From NCBI GenBank assembly GCA_907163375.1, contig CAJQUW010005554.1, positions 124,001 to 188,000 on the forward strand: 64,000 nucleotides of DNA. The letters run 5' to 3'. This stretch comes from Prostheceraeus crozeri (Eukaryota; Platyhelminthes; Polycladida; Euryleptidae). Below are positions 39,501-47,680 of the stretch, in pieces. A program made the translations under genes and the position numbers. The notes below the pieces were generated by a model. The model saw nothing but the letters and a program-made list of their open reading frames with translations, searched no databases and had not been told where the DNA came from. The first letter of the stretch is position 1; every line of letters starts with the position of its first letter.

Positions 39501-42500
39501 GCTGTGATACATTTCTATCTGTAAACATATGGTAATGTTAAAGTGAATCTAAAACTTTTCAGCTTATTAATTGTTCATCGTTGCATCAACGCTTTAACTC
39601 GTGAACAGTTATAATTTTATTTTCAATTTACACTTAGTCTAACTTGTAAACTAGTAAATCTTGCGATCTTATTTTTACAAACAGTTATACCTTTATTTCT
39701 AACATACACACTATTGAAACTTTATTTCTAACTTGTAAACTCTTGAAACTTTATTTCTAACATACAAACAGCTAAAACTTTATTTCTAACGCATACACTG
39801 TTGAAACTTTATTTCTAACTTGTAAACTCTTGAAACTTTATTTTGATATACAAACAGCTAAAACTTTATTTCTAACGTATACTCCATTGAAACTTTATTT
39901 TTTTTAACTTGTAAACTCTTGAAACTTTGTTTTTGATATACAAACAGCTAAAACTTTATATCTAATCACGTTGATTCCCACTCTGACCGATGCTACATTC
40001 GCCCGCTAGCGCTCATCGTCTCCTTTCACCGTCTCGACTAAAGCTCTATTGTATTCTAGCAAAAACTCGTCATGAAATTTCAACGACGGAGTAAAAGTTT
40101 GCGATGATACACTCCTGGCAAACTAACTCATGAAGTAGCTTTGCTGTGATACATTTCTATCTGTAAACATATGGTAATGTTAAAGTGAATCTAAAACGTT
40201 TCAGCTTATTAATTGTTCATCGTTGCATCAACGCTTTAACTCGTGAACAGTTATAATTTTATTTTCAATTTACACTTAGTCTAACTTGTAAACTAGTAAA
40301 TTTTGCGATCTTATTTTTACAAACAGTTATACCTTTATTTCTAACATACACACTATTGAAACTTTATTTCTAACTTGTAAACTCTTGAAACTTTATTTCT
40401 AACATACAAACAGCTAAAACTTTATTTCTAACGCATACACTATTGAAACTTTATTTCTAACTTGTAAACTCTTGAAACTTTATTTTGATATACAAACAGC
40501 TAAAACTTTATTTCTAACGTATACTCCATTGAAACTTTATTTTTTCTTAACTTGTAAACTCTTGAAACTTTGTTTTTGATATACAAACAGCTAAAACTTT
40601 ATTTCTAATCAAGTTGATTCCCACTCTGACCGATGCTACATTCGCCCGCTAGCGCTCATCGTCTCCTTTCACCGTCTCGACTAAAGCTCTATTGTATTCT
40701 AGCAAAAACTCGTCATGAAATTTCAACGACGGAGTAAAAGTTTGAGATGATACACTCCTGGCAAACTAACTCATGAAGTAGCTTTGCTGTGATACATTTC
40801 TATCTGTAAACATATGGTAATGTTAAAGTGAATCTAAAACTTTTCGGCTTATTAATTGTTCATCGTTGCATCAACGCTTTAACTCGTGAACAGTTATAAT
40901 TTTATTTTCAATTTACACTTAGTCTAACTTGTAAACTAGTAAATCTTGCGATCTTATTTTTACAAACAGTTATACCTTTATTTCTAACATACACACTATT
41001 GAAACTTTATTTCTAACTTGTAAACTCTTGAAACTTTATTTCTAACATACAAACAGCTAAAACTTTATTTCTAACGCATACACTATTGAAACTTTATTTC
41101 TAACTTGTAAACTCTTGAAACTTTATTTTGATATACAAACAGCTAAAACTTTATTTCTAACGTATACTCCATTGAAACTTTATTTTTTCTTAACTTGTAA
41201 ACTCTTGAAACTTTGTTTTTGATATACAAACAGCTAAAACTTTATTTCTAATCACGTTGATTCCCACTCTGACCGATGCTACATTCGCCCGCTAGCGCTC
41301 ATCGTCTCCTTTCACCGTCTCGACTAAAGCTCTATTGTATTCTAGCAAAAAGTCATCATGAAATTTAAACGACGGAGTAAAAGTTTGAGATGATACACTT
41401 CTGGCAAACTAACTCATGAAGTAGCTTTGCTGTGATACATTTCTATCTGTAAACATATGGTAATGTTAAAGTGAATCTAAAACTTTTCAGCTTATTAATT
41501 GTTCATCGTTGCATCAACGCTTTAACTCGTGAACAGTTATAATTTTATTTTCAATTTACACTTAGTCTAACTTGTAAACTAGTAAATCTTGCGATCTTAT
41601 TTTTACAAACAGTTATACCTTTATTTCTAACATACACACTATTGAAACTTTATTTCTAACTTGTAAACTCTTGAAACTTTATTTCTAACATACAAACAGC
41701 TAAAACTTTATTTCTAACGCATACACTATTGAAACTTTATTTCTAACTTGTAAACTCTTGAAACTTTATTTTGATATACAAACAGCTAAAACTTTATTTC
41801 TAACGTATACTCCATTGAAACTTTATTTTTTCTTAACTTGTAAACTCTTGAAACTTTGTTTTTGATATACAAACAGCTAAAACTTTATTTCTAATCAAGT
41901 TGATTCCCACTCTGACCGATGCTACATTCGCCCGCTAGCGCTCATCGTCTCCTTTCACCGTCTCGACTAAAGCTCTATTGTATTCTAGCAAAAAGTCGTC
42001 ATGAAATTTCAACGACGGAGTAAAAGTTTGAGATGATACACTCCTGGCAAACTAACTCATGAAGTAGCTTTGCTGTGATACATTTCTATCTGTAAACATA
42101 TGGTAATGTTAAAGTGAATCTAAAACTTTTCAGCTTATTAATTGTTCATCGTTGCATCAACGCTTTAACTCGTGAACAGTTATAATTTTATTTTCAATTT
42201 ACACTTAGTCTAACTTGTAAACTAGTAAATCTTGCGATCTTATTTTTACAAACAGTTATACCTTTATTTCTAACATACACACTATTGAAACTTTATTTCT
42301 AACTTGTAAACTCTTGAAACTTTATTTCTAACATACAAACAGCTAAAACTTTATTTCTAACGCATACACTATTGAAACTTTATTTCTAACTTGTAAACTC
42401 TTGAAACTTTATTTTGATATACAAACAGCTAAAACTTTATTTCTAACGTATACTCCATTGAAACTTTATTTTTTAACTTGTAAACTCTTGAAACTTTGTT

Positions 42501-42525
42501 TTTGATATACAAACAGCTAAAACTT
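9556..42525. repeat. 33-kb satellite array, ~52 units of ~641 bp
   Basis: Each unit begins ATCAAGTTGATTCCCACTCTG. About 380 bp of complex sequence is followed by about 260 bp made of ~28-bp steps (GAAACTTTATTTCTAACTTGT and relatives, alternating CTTGTAAACTCTT, CATACAAACAGC and CGCATACACTATT). I count about 52 unit starts from 9556 to 41901. Unit length is mostly 640-646 bp, with outliers differing by multiples of about one sub-repeat (near 12129: 616; 12745: 522; 17736: 668). Every unit carries a near-palindrome around TGAAATTTCA flanked by GTCGT and ACGAC. Variants cluster by region: CTCGAGAACAG and TTTAGACGAC forms at 25-34 kb; GCGATGATAC and ATCACGTTG forms at 34-41 kb. No open frame or RNA gene is seen. 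Confidence 0.97.
25465..25826. repeat. Truncated, chimeric satellite unit
   Basis: This unit is only ~362 bp long. After TTATTAATTGTT (to about 25711) it jumps to a ~30-bp non-satellite filler (TCTATTGTAATTATTTCTAG plus CCCTTTAC) and re-enters the repeat at AACGTATACACC. It is the clearest internal break in the array and marks the start of the region with the CTCGAGAACAG variants. Confidence 0.85.
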
Positions 42526-42840
42526 CATTTCTAACGTACACACTATTGAAACTTTATTTTTAACTTGTAAACTGGTGAAACTTTATTTTTTATCTTGCAA
42601 ACAGCTAAAACTTTATTTTTAACCTACACACTATTGAAACTTTGTTTTTAACTTGTACACTGGTGAAACTTTATTTTTAACTTGTTAACTGATGAAACTT
42701 TCTTTTAACATACAAACAGATAAAACTTTATTTCTAACGTACACACTGTTGAAACTTTATTTTTAATCTGTAAACTGTTGAAACTATATCTTTCGTTTAC
42801 AAATAGTAGCACGCTTAGTCTAACGTGTAAATCTTATAAC
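42526..42840. repeat. Degenerate edge of the satellite
   Basis: The ~28-bp steps continue for about 300 bp beyond the last full unit but with many differences (TTTTTAACTTGTAAACTGGTG, TTATCTTGCAAACAGC, ACGTACACACTGTTG). This is typical of a satellite boundary where homogenisation fades. Only the simple steps are found here, not the complex part of the unit, which suggests the short steps were the older repeat. Confidence 0.85.
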
Positions 42841-43303
42841 ACTTCATATGGGTGATGATGGTAGATGAAATAGTGTTAAATAAAATTAAGATAGCTTACA
42901 CTTCTAATACAGGGATAGCAATCGACTGCGATCCACGTTTAAAGAGCCTGTTAGACTATGGAAGAGAGAAGTGTGTTATGTTGCGTGTGGCGCGTGAGTG
43001 TCCTCCCATTTCATTCCATTCATCAATTCGTCTCATTGATAGAGACAGGTAGAACTCATGGTTCTCATAACGTATGCAATGGAAAGTTTATAAGGCAACC
43101 TTCGACAGTTGGCTAAATGTCGCCCTGGCGGAATGCATACTACGTTGAGACAGAGGCAATTACTTGCAAACATGACGCAGAGAGGTTTAACAAGATTGAC
43201 CATTGCCGAATGTCCCTTGCGGTATACATAGCTACGGGTTTCACCGCCGCCCTTTACAGGAACGCCCGTCGAAAGGAAGTATTACACCGAACTCTATTTG
43301 CAA
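42841..43303. other. Spacer between satellite and right gene cluster
   Basis: No supported gene. A short 66-codon plus-strand frame lies here, but it includes GCAATCGACTGC, which recurs at about 43828 in a non-coding position, so it is not annotated. Confidence 0.45.
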
Positions 43304-43445
43304 CATTCAAGTTGACTGATAGCAGATTCAACTAAATGATAGTATTCGCCAGTCTAAAGACTGCCCAGGGCAAACCGCGTGGAGGTTCTATCATGTCTTG
43401 CCCCATGGTGGCCCTTATGAGGGCCGGTGGTTCGTTCTCGGGAGT
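43304..43445 (-). other. 142-bp hairpin cassette after the 43456-43728 gene
   Basis: One of three near-identical cassettes (others at 43844-43985 and 44319-44460), each lying just past the stop codon of a minus-strand gene; here the gap is 10 nt. It holds GTTGACTG-ATAG-CAGATTCAAC, a CAGTC-TAAA-GACTG stem-loop, an outer TGATAG/CTATCA pair, and GGCCCT-TATG-AGGGCC. This looks like a 3' RNA-processing or terminator structure. Confidence 0.7.
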
Positions 43446-43455
43446 GAGAAATTGA

Positions 43456-43728
43456 CTATTGGCTTGAATAGTCAATAGGTATGAGGGTTAGGTTCTCGTA
43501 TACCCTATACCGCCTAAGCCGTGCTGGTGCATCTGGCACCTTTCGGATGCGGGTGTTATTAGGAGTCCACACCTCATCCGTCCAAACGATCTTCTTGATC
43601 TTCCTCTTCTTCTCATCCTCTTCATCCCACTCGTCGAGGATGATGAAGTCGGGAATGGTGTTGTCTTCATCCCACTCGTCGAGGATGATGAAGTCGGGAA
43701 TGGTACTAGTAGGAGATGTTGCTTCCAT
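43456..43728 (-). CDS. 90-aa acidic protein with two SIM-like repeats
   Basis: The frame starts MEATSPTSTIPDF. A 15-residue unit, TIPDFIILDEWDE plus two residues, occurs twice in tandem (residues 9-23 and 24-38), encoded by a 45-bp direct repeat. FIILDEWDE, a hydrophobic triad followed by acidic residues, has the form of a SUMO-interacting motif. Then comes a lysine-rich stretch (EKKRKIKKIVWTDEVW) that could be a nuclear localisation signal, and a basic C-terminal half. A TATA box lies 41-48 bp upstream of the ATG (43769-43776) and a hairpin cassette directly follows the stop, so it looks like a complete transcription unit. No homologue is recognised; SUMO binding is inferred from the motif alone. 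Confidence 0.6.
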   Translation of the reverse strand: MEATSPTSTIPDFIILDEWDEDNTIPDFIILDEWDEEDEKKRKIKKIVWTDEVWTPNNTRIRKVPDAPARLRRYRVYENLTLIPIDYSSQ

Positions 43729-43768
43729 CGTGACTTAAAATTGAATGAGAAGCGCTACAATCTTCTGG

Positions 43769-43776
43769 CTTATATA
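43769..43776 (-). promoter_or_regulatory. TATA box for the 43456-43728 gene
   Basis: TATATAAG on the minus strand lies about 41 bp upstream of the ATG, which places the expected transcription start close to position 43740. Confidence 0.65.
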
Positions 43777-43843
43777 GGGTTCTCAACAATGAATTGCTCA
43801 ACAGCGAATCAGAATGCTTCAGGGATGGCAATCGACTGCATAA

Positions 43844-43985
43844 CGTTCAAGTTGACTGATAGCAGATTCAACTTAATGATAGTATTCGCCAGTCTGAAGA
43901 CTGCCCAGGGCAAACCGCGAGGAGGTTCTATCAAATCTTGCCCCATGGTGGCCCTTATCAGGGCCGGTGGTTCGTTCTCGGGGGG
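43844..43985 (-). other. 142-bp hairpin cassette after the 43994-44260 gene
   Basis: Second copy of the cassette, starting 8 nt after the stop codon. Its stem GGCCCT-TATC-AGGGCC is intact, as is CAGTC-TGAA-GACTG. It also lies upstream of the TATA box of the next gene, so it separates two transcription units. Confidence 0.7.
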
Positions 43986-43993
43986 TCGTCATC

Positions 43994-44260
43994 TTACAGC
44001 CTACCGATTCTGCTGAGAGAGTCTTTGACTCTCTCCTTGGTAGCAGTGTCGACTTCCACGCTAAATGGTATGTGAGTGGAGGGTGGAATGTAGCGCCATT
44101 CCATTGGATTGACAACACTTGCTGTCATCGGATTGCCAATCCGAGCAAGATTGTTGTGGACTCTGTCTTGCTCCTCTATTCTAAGAAATTCATCAAATAA
44201 ATTTCGCGGTCTTAACTGCGGTCCGCGAGGAGAGCTGACTTGACTGTTCGGCGTCTGCAT
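43994..44260 (-). CDS. 88-aa unrecognised protein of the large element
   Basis: The frame starts MQTPNSQVSSPRGPQL. It has a proline/serine/arginine-rich N-terminus, a central charged stretch (LFDEFLRIEEQDRVHNN) likely to be helical, and two similar short segments, LARIGN and LSRIGRL. No known domain, signal peptide or membrane segment is seen. A TATA box sits 32-39 bp upstream (44292-44299), so the 5' leader would be only a few bases, and the hairpin cassette follows the stop at once. Promoter, frame and 3' cassette together argue for a real gene despite its size. Confidence 0.55.
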   Translation of the reverse strand: MQTPNSQVSSPRGPQLRPRNLFDEFLRIEEQDRVHNNLARIGNPMTASVVNPMEWRYIPPSTHIPFSVEVDTATKERVKDSLSRIGRL

Positions 44261-44291
44261 GATTGAAATGAAATGAAATGAGAGGTAGTGG

Positions 44292-44299
44292 TTTATATA
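44292..44299 (-). promoter_or_regulatory. TATA box for the 43994-44260 gene
   Basis: TATATAAA on the minus strand, 32 bp before the ATG. Between them lies a short ATTTCATTTCATTTCAATC leader. Confidence 0.7.
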
Positions 44300-44318
44300 C
44301 CCCTCTAACGCGACGCAA

Positions 44319-44460
44319 CGTTCAAGTTGACTGATAGCAGATTCAACTTAATGATAGTATTCGCCAGTCTGAAGACTGCCCAGGGCAAACCGCGTGGAGG
44401 TTCTATCATGTCTTGCCCCTAGGTGGCCCTTAAGAGAGCCGACGGTTCGTTCTCGGGAGT
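44319..44460 (-). other. 142-bp hairpin cassette after the 44558-45736 gene
   Basis: Third cassette copy. It lies 97 bp past the stop of the coiled-coil gene, the gap being mostly an apparent 60-bp intron. Here the right-hand stem is imperfect (GGCCCTTAAGAGAGCC) while CAGTC-TGAA-GACTG and the TGATAG/CTATCA pair are kept. Confidence 0.65.
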
Positions 44461-44493
44461 GACGTGATGGGGTGGTGAAGGCAGGGAAAAGAT

Positions 44494-44553
44494 CTGCAAT
44501 GAAAATCATATGTATTAGAATAGGATATACTATCTTATTTGCTTTTCACTTAC
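44494..44553 (-). other. Apparent 60-bp intron just after the stop codon
   Basis: On the minus strand a donor CTTG|GTAAGTG lies 5 nt after the TAA of the coiled-coil gene, and an acceptor ATTTTCATTGCAG follows 60 bp on. Its size matches the 67-bp intron of the gene at 8631-9405. An intron in the 3' leader this close to the stop should not trigger nonsense-mediated decay. Confidence 0.5.
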
Positions 44554-44557
44554 CAAG

Positions 44558-45736
44558 TTAGCCATCCTTGGGTAGTCTCGCGCGCTTCCTAACAGAAAAT
44601 TTATGTAAATGTCCGCGCATTCTGAGTGTGGCATGCAAGCATTTCTTGGTCGGATGGCCATTGTAGCATATAATGGACTCATCTAAATTCTGGTTGACGA
44701 GGACTTCACCGTCCAGATGGTTATCCCGAATAGGAATGTGGAACTCAAACATTCTGTCCTCATTCAAGCGATTCCATTCATTCCTCATGCGCTCCAACTT
44801 CGCAAACGACTCTCTCTCATCACCCTGCCTACTCACACTCCTCTCCAACTCAGCATTCCTCGCTCTCAATACACTCATCTCCTTCATCAACTCCTCATAC
44901 TTCGACTCTGCCTCTCCCATTCTCCTCTCTGCAGCACTTGTCCTCTTCTCTCGCTCATCATTCTCGTCTTCCAACACTCGCACATTCTCCTTCAACTCTT
45001 TCACAACACGCCTCATACGGATATTCTCATCTGCCACCTCCTTACATTTCACCTCCTTCATTTTCAGCTCACTCAACTCACTCAACGTTCTCTCATTCAT
45101 CTTCTTCAAACTTTCGTACCGATCAACCAACAAAGCATGTGCTGCTTGCTGCGACACCTGCTTCTTTTCCATGTCCTCATCCCACCGCGCCGACTGCTTC
45201 CGTAACCCACCACCCTTCACTATTCGGGAAGATGAGCTCTGCGGGGGGTCGGTAATTACAATATTTGACACCTCCGACGACGAAGACCTCAACTTCCTCA
45301 CACGCTTCCTCACTCGCTCCCTATCCAAATCCACATCATCCTCATCATCACTCTCAAACACTCTCTTCCGCCACTTGTCAGCCTTCAAACCGGCCACAGC
45401 ATTCTCTACCTCATTCTCCACAGCATTCCCACTAGCATTCTCAACAACATTCTTGGCCTCTTTCCCCAACATTCGCTCCTTCTCAGCATTCATCAACTCC
45501 ACAAATCTCAAATCGGTCACCAACCCTCCTGTACACTCACCATGCCTCAGATAAAACTCGGCCTCCTGCCCAACGACCAACAGCAGCCTGCACTTCACAC
45601 AGGCAACCCTACTCAGGATAACCATGTCGTCGGCCCCTGCCTTCTTGATGTGGTCCTTGAGACCGTCTCGGCGGTTAATTCGGCCGCACACACACATTTT
45701 AATATGGAATTTCTTATTTTTGTCGTTATTGACCAT
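44558..45736 (-). CDS. 392-aa zinc-finger and coiled-coil protein of the large element
   Basis: The longest frame of the element. Residues 15-68 hold CxC...H and CxxC...HxxC groups (C15, C17, H29; C46, C49, H65, C68), suggesting one or two small zinc fingers. Residues 97-115 contain VENA-type repeats. An acidic run (ESDDEDDVDLD, 128-138) is followed by a basic stretch RERVRKRVRKLR (nuclear signal) and a serine-rich segment. Residues ~190-326 are a long, charged heptad-like coiled coil. The C-terminal tail is basic with Cys/His residues. This suits a nuclear, DNA-associated or scaffold protein; no family is recognised. A TATA-like TATACAAA lies 36 bp upstream of the ATG, whose context GCAGCCATGG is strong. 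The large plus-strand frames opposite it are shadows. Confidence 0.7.
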   Translation of the reverse strand: MVNNDKNKKFHIKMCVCGRINRRDGLKDHIKKAGADDMVILSRVACVKCRLLLVVGQEAEFYLRHGECTGGLVTDLRFVELMNAEKERMLGKEAKNVVENASGNAVENEVENAVAGLKADKWRKRVFESDDEDDVDLDRERVRKRVRKLRSSSSEVSNIVITDPPQSSSSRIVKGGGLRKQSARWDEDMEKKQVSQQAAHALLVDRYESLKKMNERTLSELSELKMKEVKCKEVADENIRMRRVVKELKENVRVLEDENDEREKRTSAAERRMGEAESKYEELMKEMSVLRARNAELERSVSRQGDERESFAKLERMRNEWNRLNEDRMFEFHIPIRDNHLDGEVLVNQNLDESIICYNGHPTKKCLHATLRMRGHLHKFSVRKRARLPKDG

Positions 45737-45771
45737 GGCTGCGATTTCTCGTTAACTGTAAGATAATGAAA

Positions 45772-45779
45772 TTTGTATA
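45772..45779 (-). promoter_or_regulatory. TATA-like box for the 44558-45736 gene
   Basis: TATACAAA on the minus strand, 36 bp upstream of the ATG; weaker match than at the neighbouring genes. A multi-hairpin block begins ~36 bp further upstream. Confidence 0.45.
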
Positions 45780-45815
45780 AGTTTGGAATCATGTAGTATA
45801 CAGCCTAAAGCATTA

Positions 45816-46071
45816 CACTTAGTGAGGAATGATATATTTGAGTGTAGTGAGTGGCACTCGATCCCGTCGACAGCCCGAAGGCCTTGTACTGATCACTAGG
45901 GAAGTGAGAGATCTTCCCCGATACCCGCTATTTACAGCTGAAGACATCATTGTCACTGCCCCGAAGTGGTAACAGCAACGCCGAGTCAAAGGTAGTGATC
46001 AGTAGCTGGGATCTAACCCCTCAAAGCTGCCTTAGACTTAGTTAAATTTCAAATCTGATAGCAGATTTGAA
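45816..46071 (+). other. Multi-hairpin block, right copy 1 (inside the arm)
   Basis: A copy of the ~255-bp hairpin block lying just inside the right terminal repeat, 345 bp from copy 2. Flanking GTAGYATACRGCCTAAARCAT sequences at 45793 and 46073 show that it arose by tandem duplication of the inner end of the arm. It sits directly upstream of the promoter of the coiled-coil gene. Confidence 0.6.
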
Positions 46072-46109
46072 TGTAGCATACGGCCTAAAACATAATGTCA
46101 TCATTCAAC

Positions 46110-47674
46110 ACTTATTCAACATTCAACATTCAACTTAGTCAACATTCAACATAATGTCAACACTTAGTGAGGAATGATAGATTTGAGTGTAGTGAGTGGC
46201 ACTCGATCCCGTCGACAGCCCGAAGGTCTTGTACTGATCACTAGGGAAGTGAGAGATCTTCCCCGATACCCGCTATTTACAGCTGAAGACATCATTGTCA
46301 CTGCCTTGAAGTGGTAACAGCAACGCCGAGTCAAAGGTAGTGATCAGTAGCTGGGATCTAACCCCTCAAAGCTGCCTTAGACTTAGTTAAATTTCAAATC
46401 TGATAGCAGATTTGAACTCAGCATACTTGAAAACCTTAGACTACATGTTAAAACTTCGAAAAAACTGAAAATTAAGAATTTTTAAAAAATTCCGCATTTT
46501 ACTACTCATACTACTTTAAAAAAATTTTATCAGTAGTAAAGACACTATCAAACTCTATCACACAAACTTTGAAGTAAGAAGATAGCTTGCCTACTTCAAA
46601 AGATAGAGTCCTTTGAAACACCCGATATCGGGAGCTCTGAGCGACGACCGTCGCTTACCTCGTCTTTCGATGAAGTGATCAGACTTACGTTGCCGGGGTT
46701 TATATATGCTCGGAAGAAAACTTAAAATGGCTATATCTCCGAAAGTATTCATCGTAGCGACATGCGGTTTGTTGCAAACGATTTGTCTCATTATTCTCTA
46801 TCATATGACACCTGAACCATTCTCATGTGACCACGGGAAGTCGGTGGGTCAGCACATGGCCATGTAACATGCCACAAGTGAAAAAATTCCTAAGTGTGGG
46901 AGCTCCAGTGTGGTGAAAATTTTGAAAAATTTAAAACTTCCGAATTTCGACCTGGGACCTTTACCAAAACATTTTTCATCAAATTTCACTGACCCCCCTC
47001 CCCCTCGTTCGGAGAAATTTGATGAAACAAACTTTGGTCAGGGTCCCAGGTCGAAATGCCACACTTTGGAAAATTTTCAAAATTTTGTCCATACAAAGTC
47101 ACTCTGACACTTAGGATTTTTTCAGGTGAGCTCCGACCTAAAATCTTGTAACAGCTCTAACTTTTGAACGGCTGGTCCGATCGACTCGCAACAAAAATGT
47201 CACCGAGCAGTTTTTTCTCCTCTTTCAAACGAGTAGCTATAAGACAAAATCCGTCCACTAGAACCAAAGTTAGAAGATCGCTGTCGGGGGGGGGTCCGTG
47301 AAATTTGATGAAACAAACTTTGGTCAGGGTCCCAGGTCGAAATGCCACACTTTGGAAAATTTTCAAAATTTTGACCATACAAAGCCACTCTGACACTTAG
47401 GATTTTTTCAGGTGAGCTACGACATTCCACCCTCCCAACCTGGCCGGCACACCACGCCAACCTGGCCGGCCCACCACGCCAACCTGGGCGGCACACCACG
47501 CCAACCTGGAGAGTGCATCACAAACCACCGCTTGCTACGACGGCCGGCCAGAGGGGGGACGTCAGACTCGAAGCAACACGGCGGCTCACCACGACCGACT
47601 CGGCTGACAGGAGGGGGGACGTCAGCGACGGCGGCCATCTTGCGCGGTCCAGTGGTGGAGTTTTACTTACTACT
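46110..47674 (-). repeat. Right terminal inverted repeat
   Basis: Mirror of 4642-6218. It ends ACTTACTACT, next to the CCAATG duplication. It differs from the left arm by carrying three tandem ~24-bp CCAACCTGGCCGGC units near 47440-47510 (fewer on the left) and by lacking the ~72-bp internal duplication. Otherwise the two arms are very alike. Confidence 0.93.
46161..46416 (+). other. Multi-hairpin block, right copy 2 (within the arm)
   Basis: The counterpart of 5920-6175 in the right arm. All the small stems listed there are kept, including the 8-bp CAAATCTG/CAGATTTG hairpin at 46395-46414. One change in the loop-side tract (CTGCCTTGAAGTGG against CTGCCCCGAAGTGG in copy 1) leaves the CACT/AGTG stem intact. 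Confidence 0.6.
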
Positions 47675-47680
47675 CCAATG
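47675..47680. repeat. Right 6-bp target site duplication CCAATG
   Basis: Directly follows the ACTACT end of the element and equals the six bases at 4636-4641. Confidence 0.9.

Larger units (their letters stand above)
4642..47674. mobile_element. Polinton/Maverick-like element, oversized, with internal satellite
   Basis: A 43.0-kb element defined by ~1.57-kb terminal inverted repeats that start AG and end CT, and by a perfect 6-bp target duplication. Long inverted repeats, AG termini and 6-bp duplications are the known hallmarks of Polintons. Three quarters of it is a tandem satellite (9556-42525). The rest carries four small minus-strand genes, one possible plus-strand gene, and a nested 2-kb DNA transposon. 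No polymerase B, retroviral-type integrase, ATPase, protease or capsid gene is visible, so it looks like a non-autonomous or reduced fossil, not a complete element. The two terminal repeats differ mainly by small tandem-copy differences and scattered substitutions, suggesting a fairly young insertion, although gene conversion could keep the arms alike. Alternative: an undescribed giant element class sharing 6-bp duplications. Confidence 0.75.

Noticed and set aside
9556-42525. CRISPR-like appearance of the regular array
   Set aside because: Units are ~641 bp and repeat over their whole length with no unique spacers, and the DNA is from an animal genome. It is satellite DNA.
42852-43052. 66-codon plus-strand frame after the satellite
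   Set aside because: It contains GCAATCGACTGC, which is repeated in a non-coding position near 43828. No promoter or cassette is associated with it.
43117-43335. Plus-strand frames overlapping the hairpin cassettes (also 43741-44016)
   Set aside because: Their ends are made of the repeated cassette read in the wrong direction, so they are shadows.
44673-45554. Large plus-strand open frame (293 codons) opposite the coiled-coil gene
   Set aside because: It is the complement of a Glu/Lys/Arg-rich coiled-coil frame, giving a Ser/Phe/Leu-rich translation with no domain. The minus-strand frame has the TATA-like box, good ATG context and 3' cassette.
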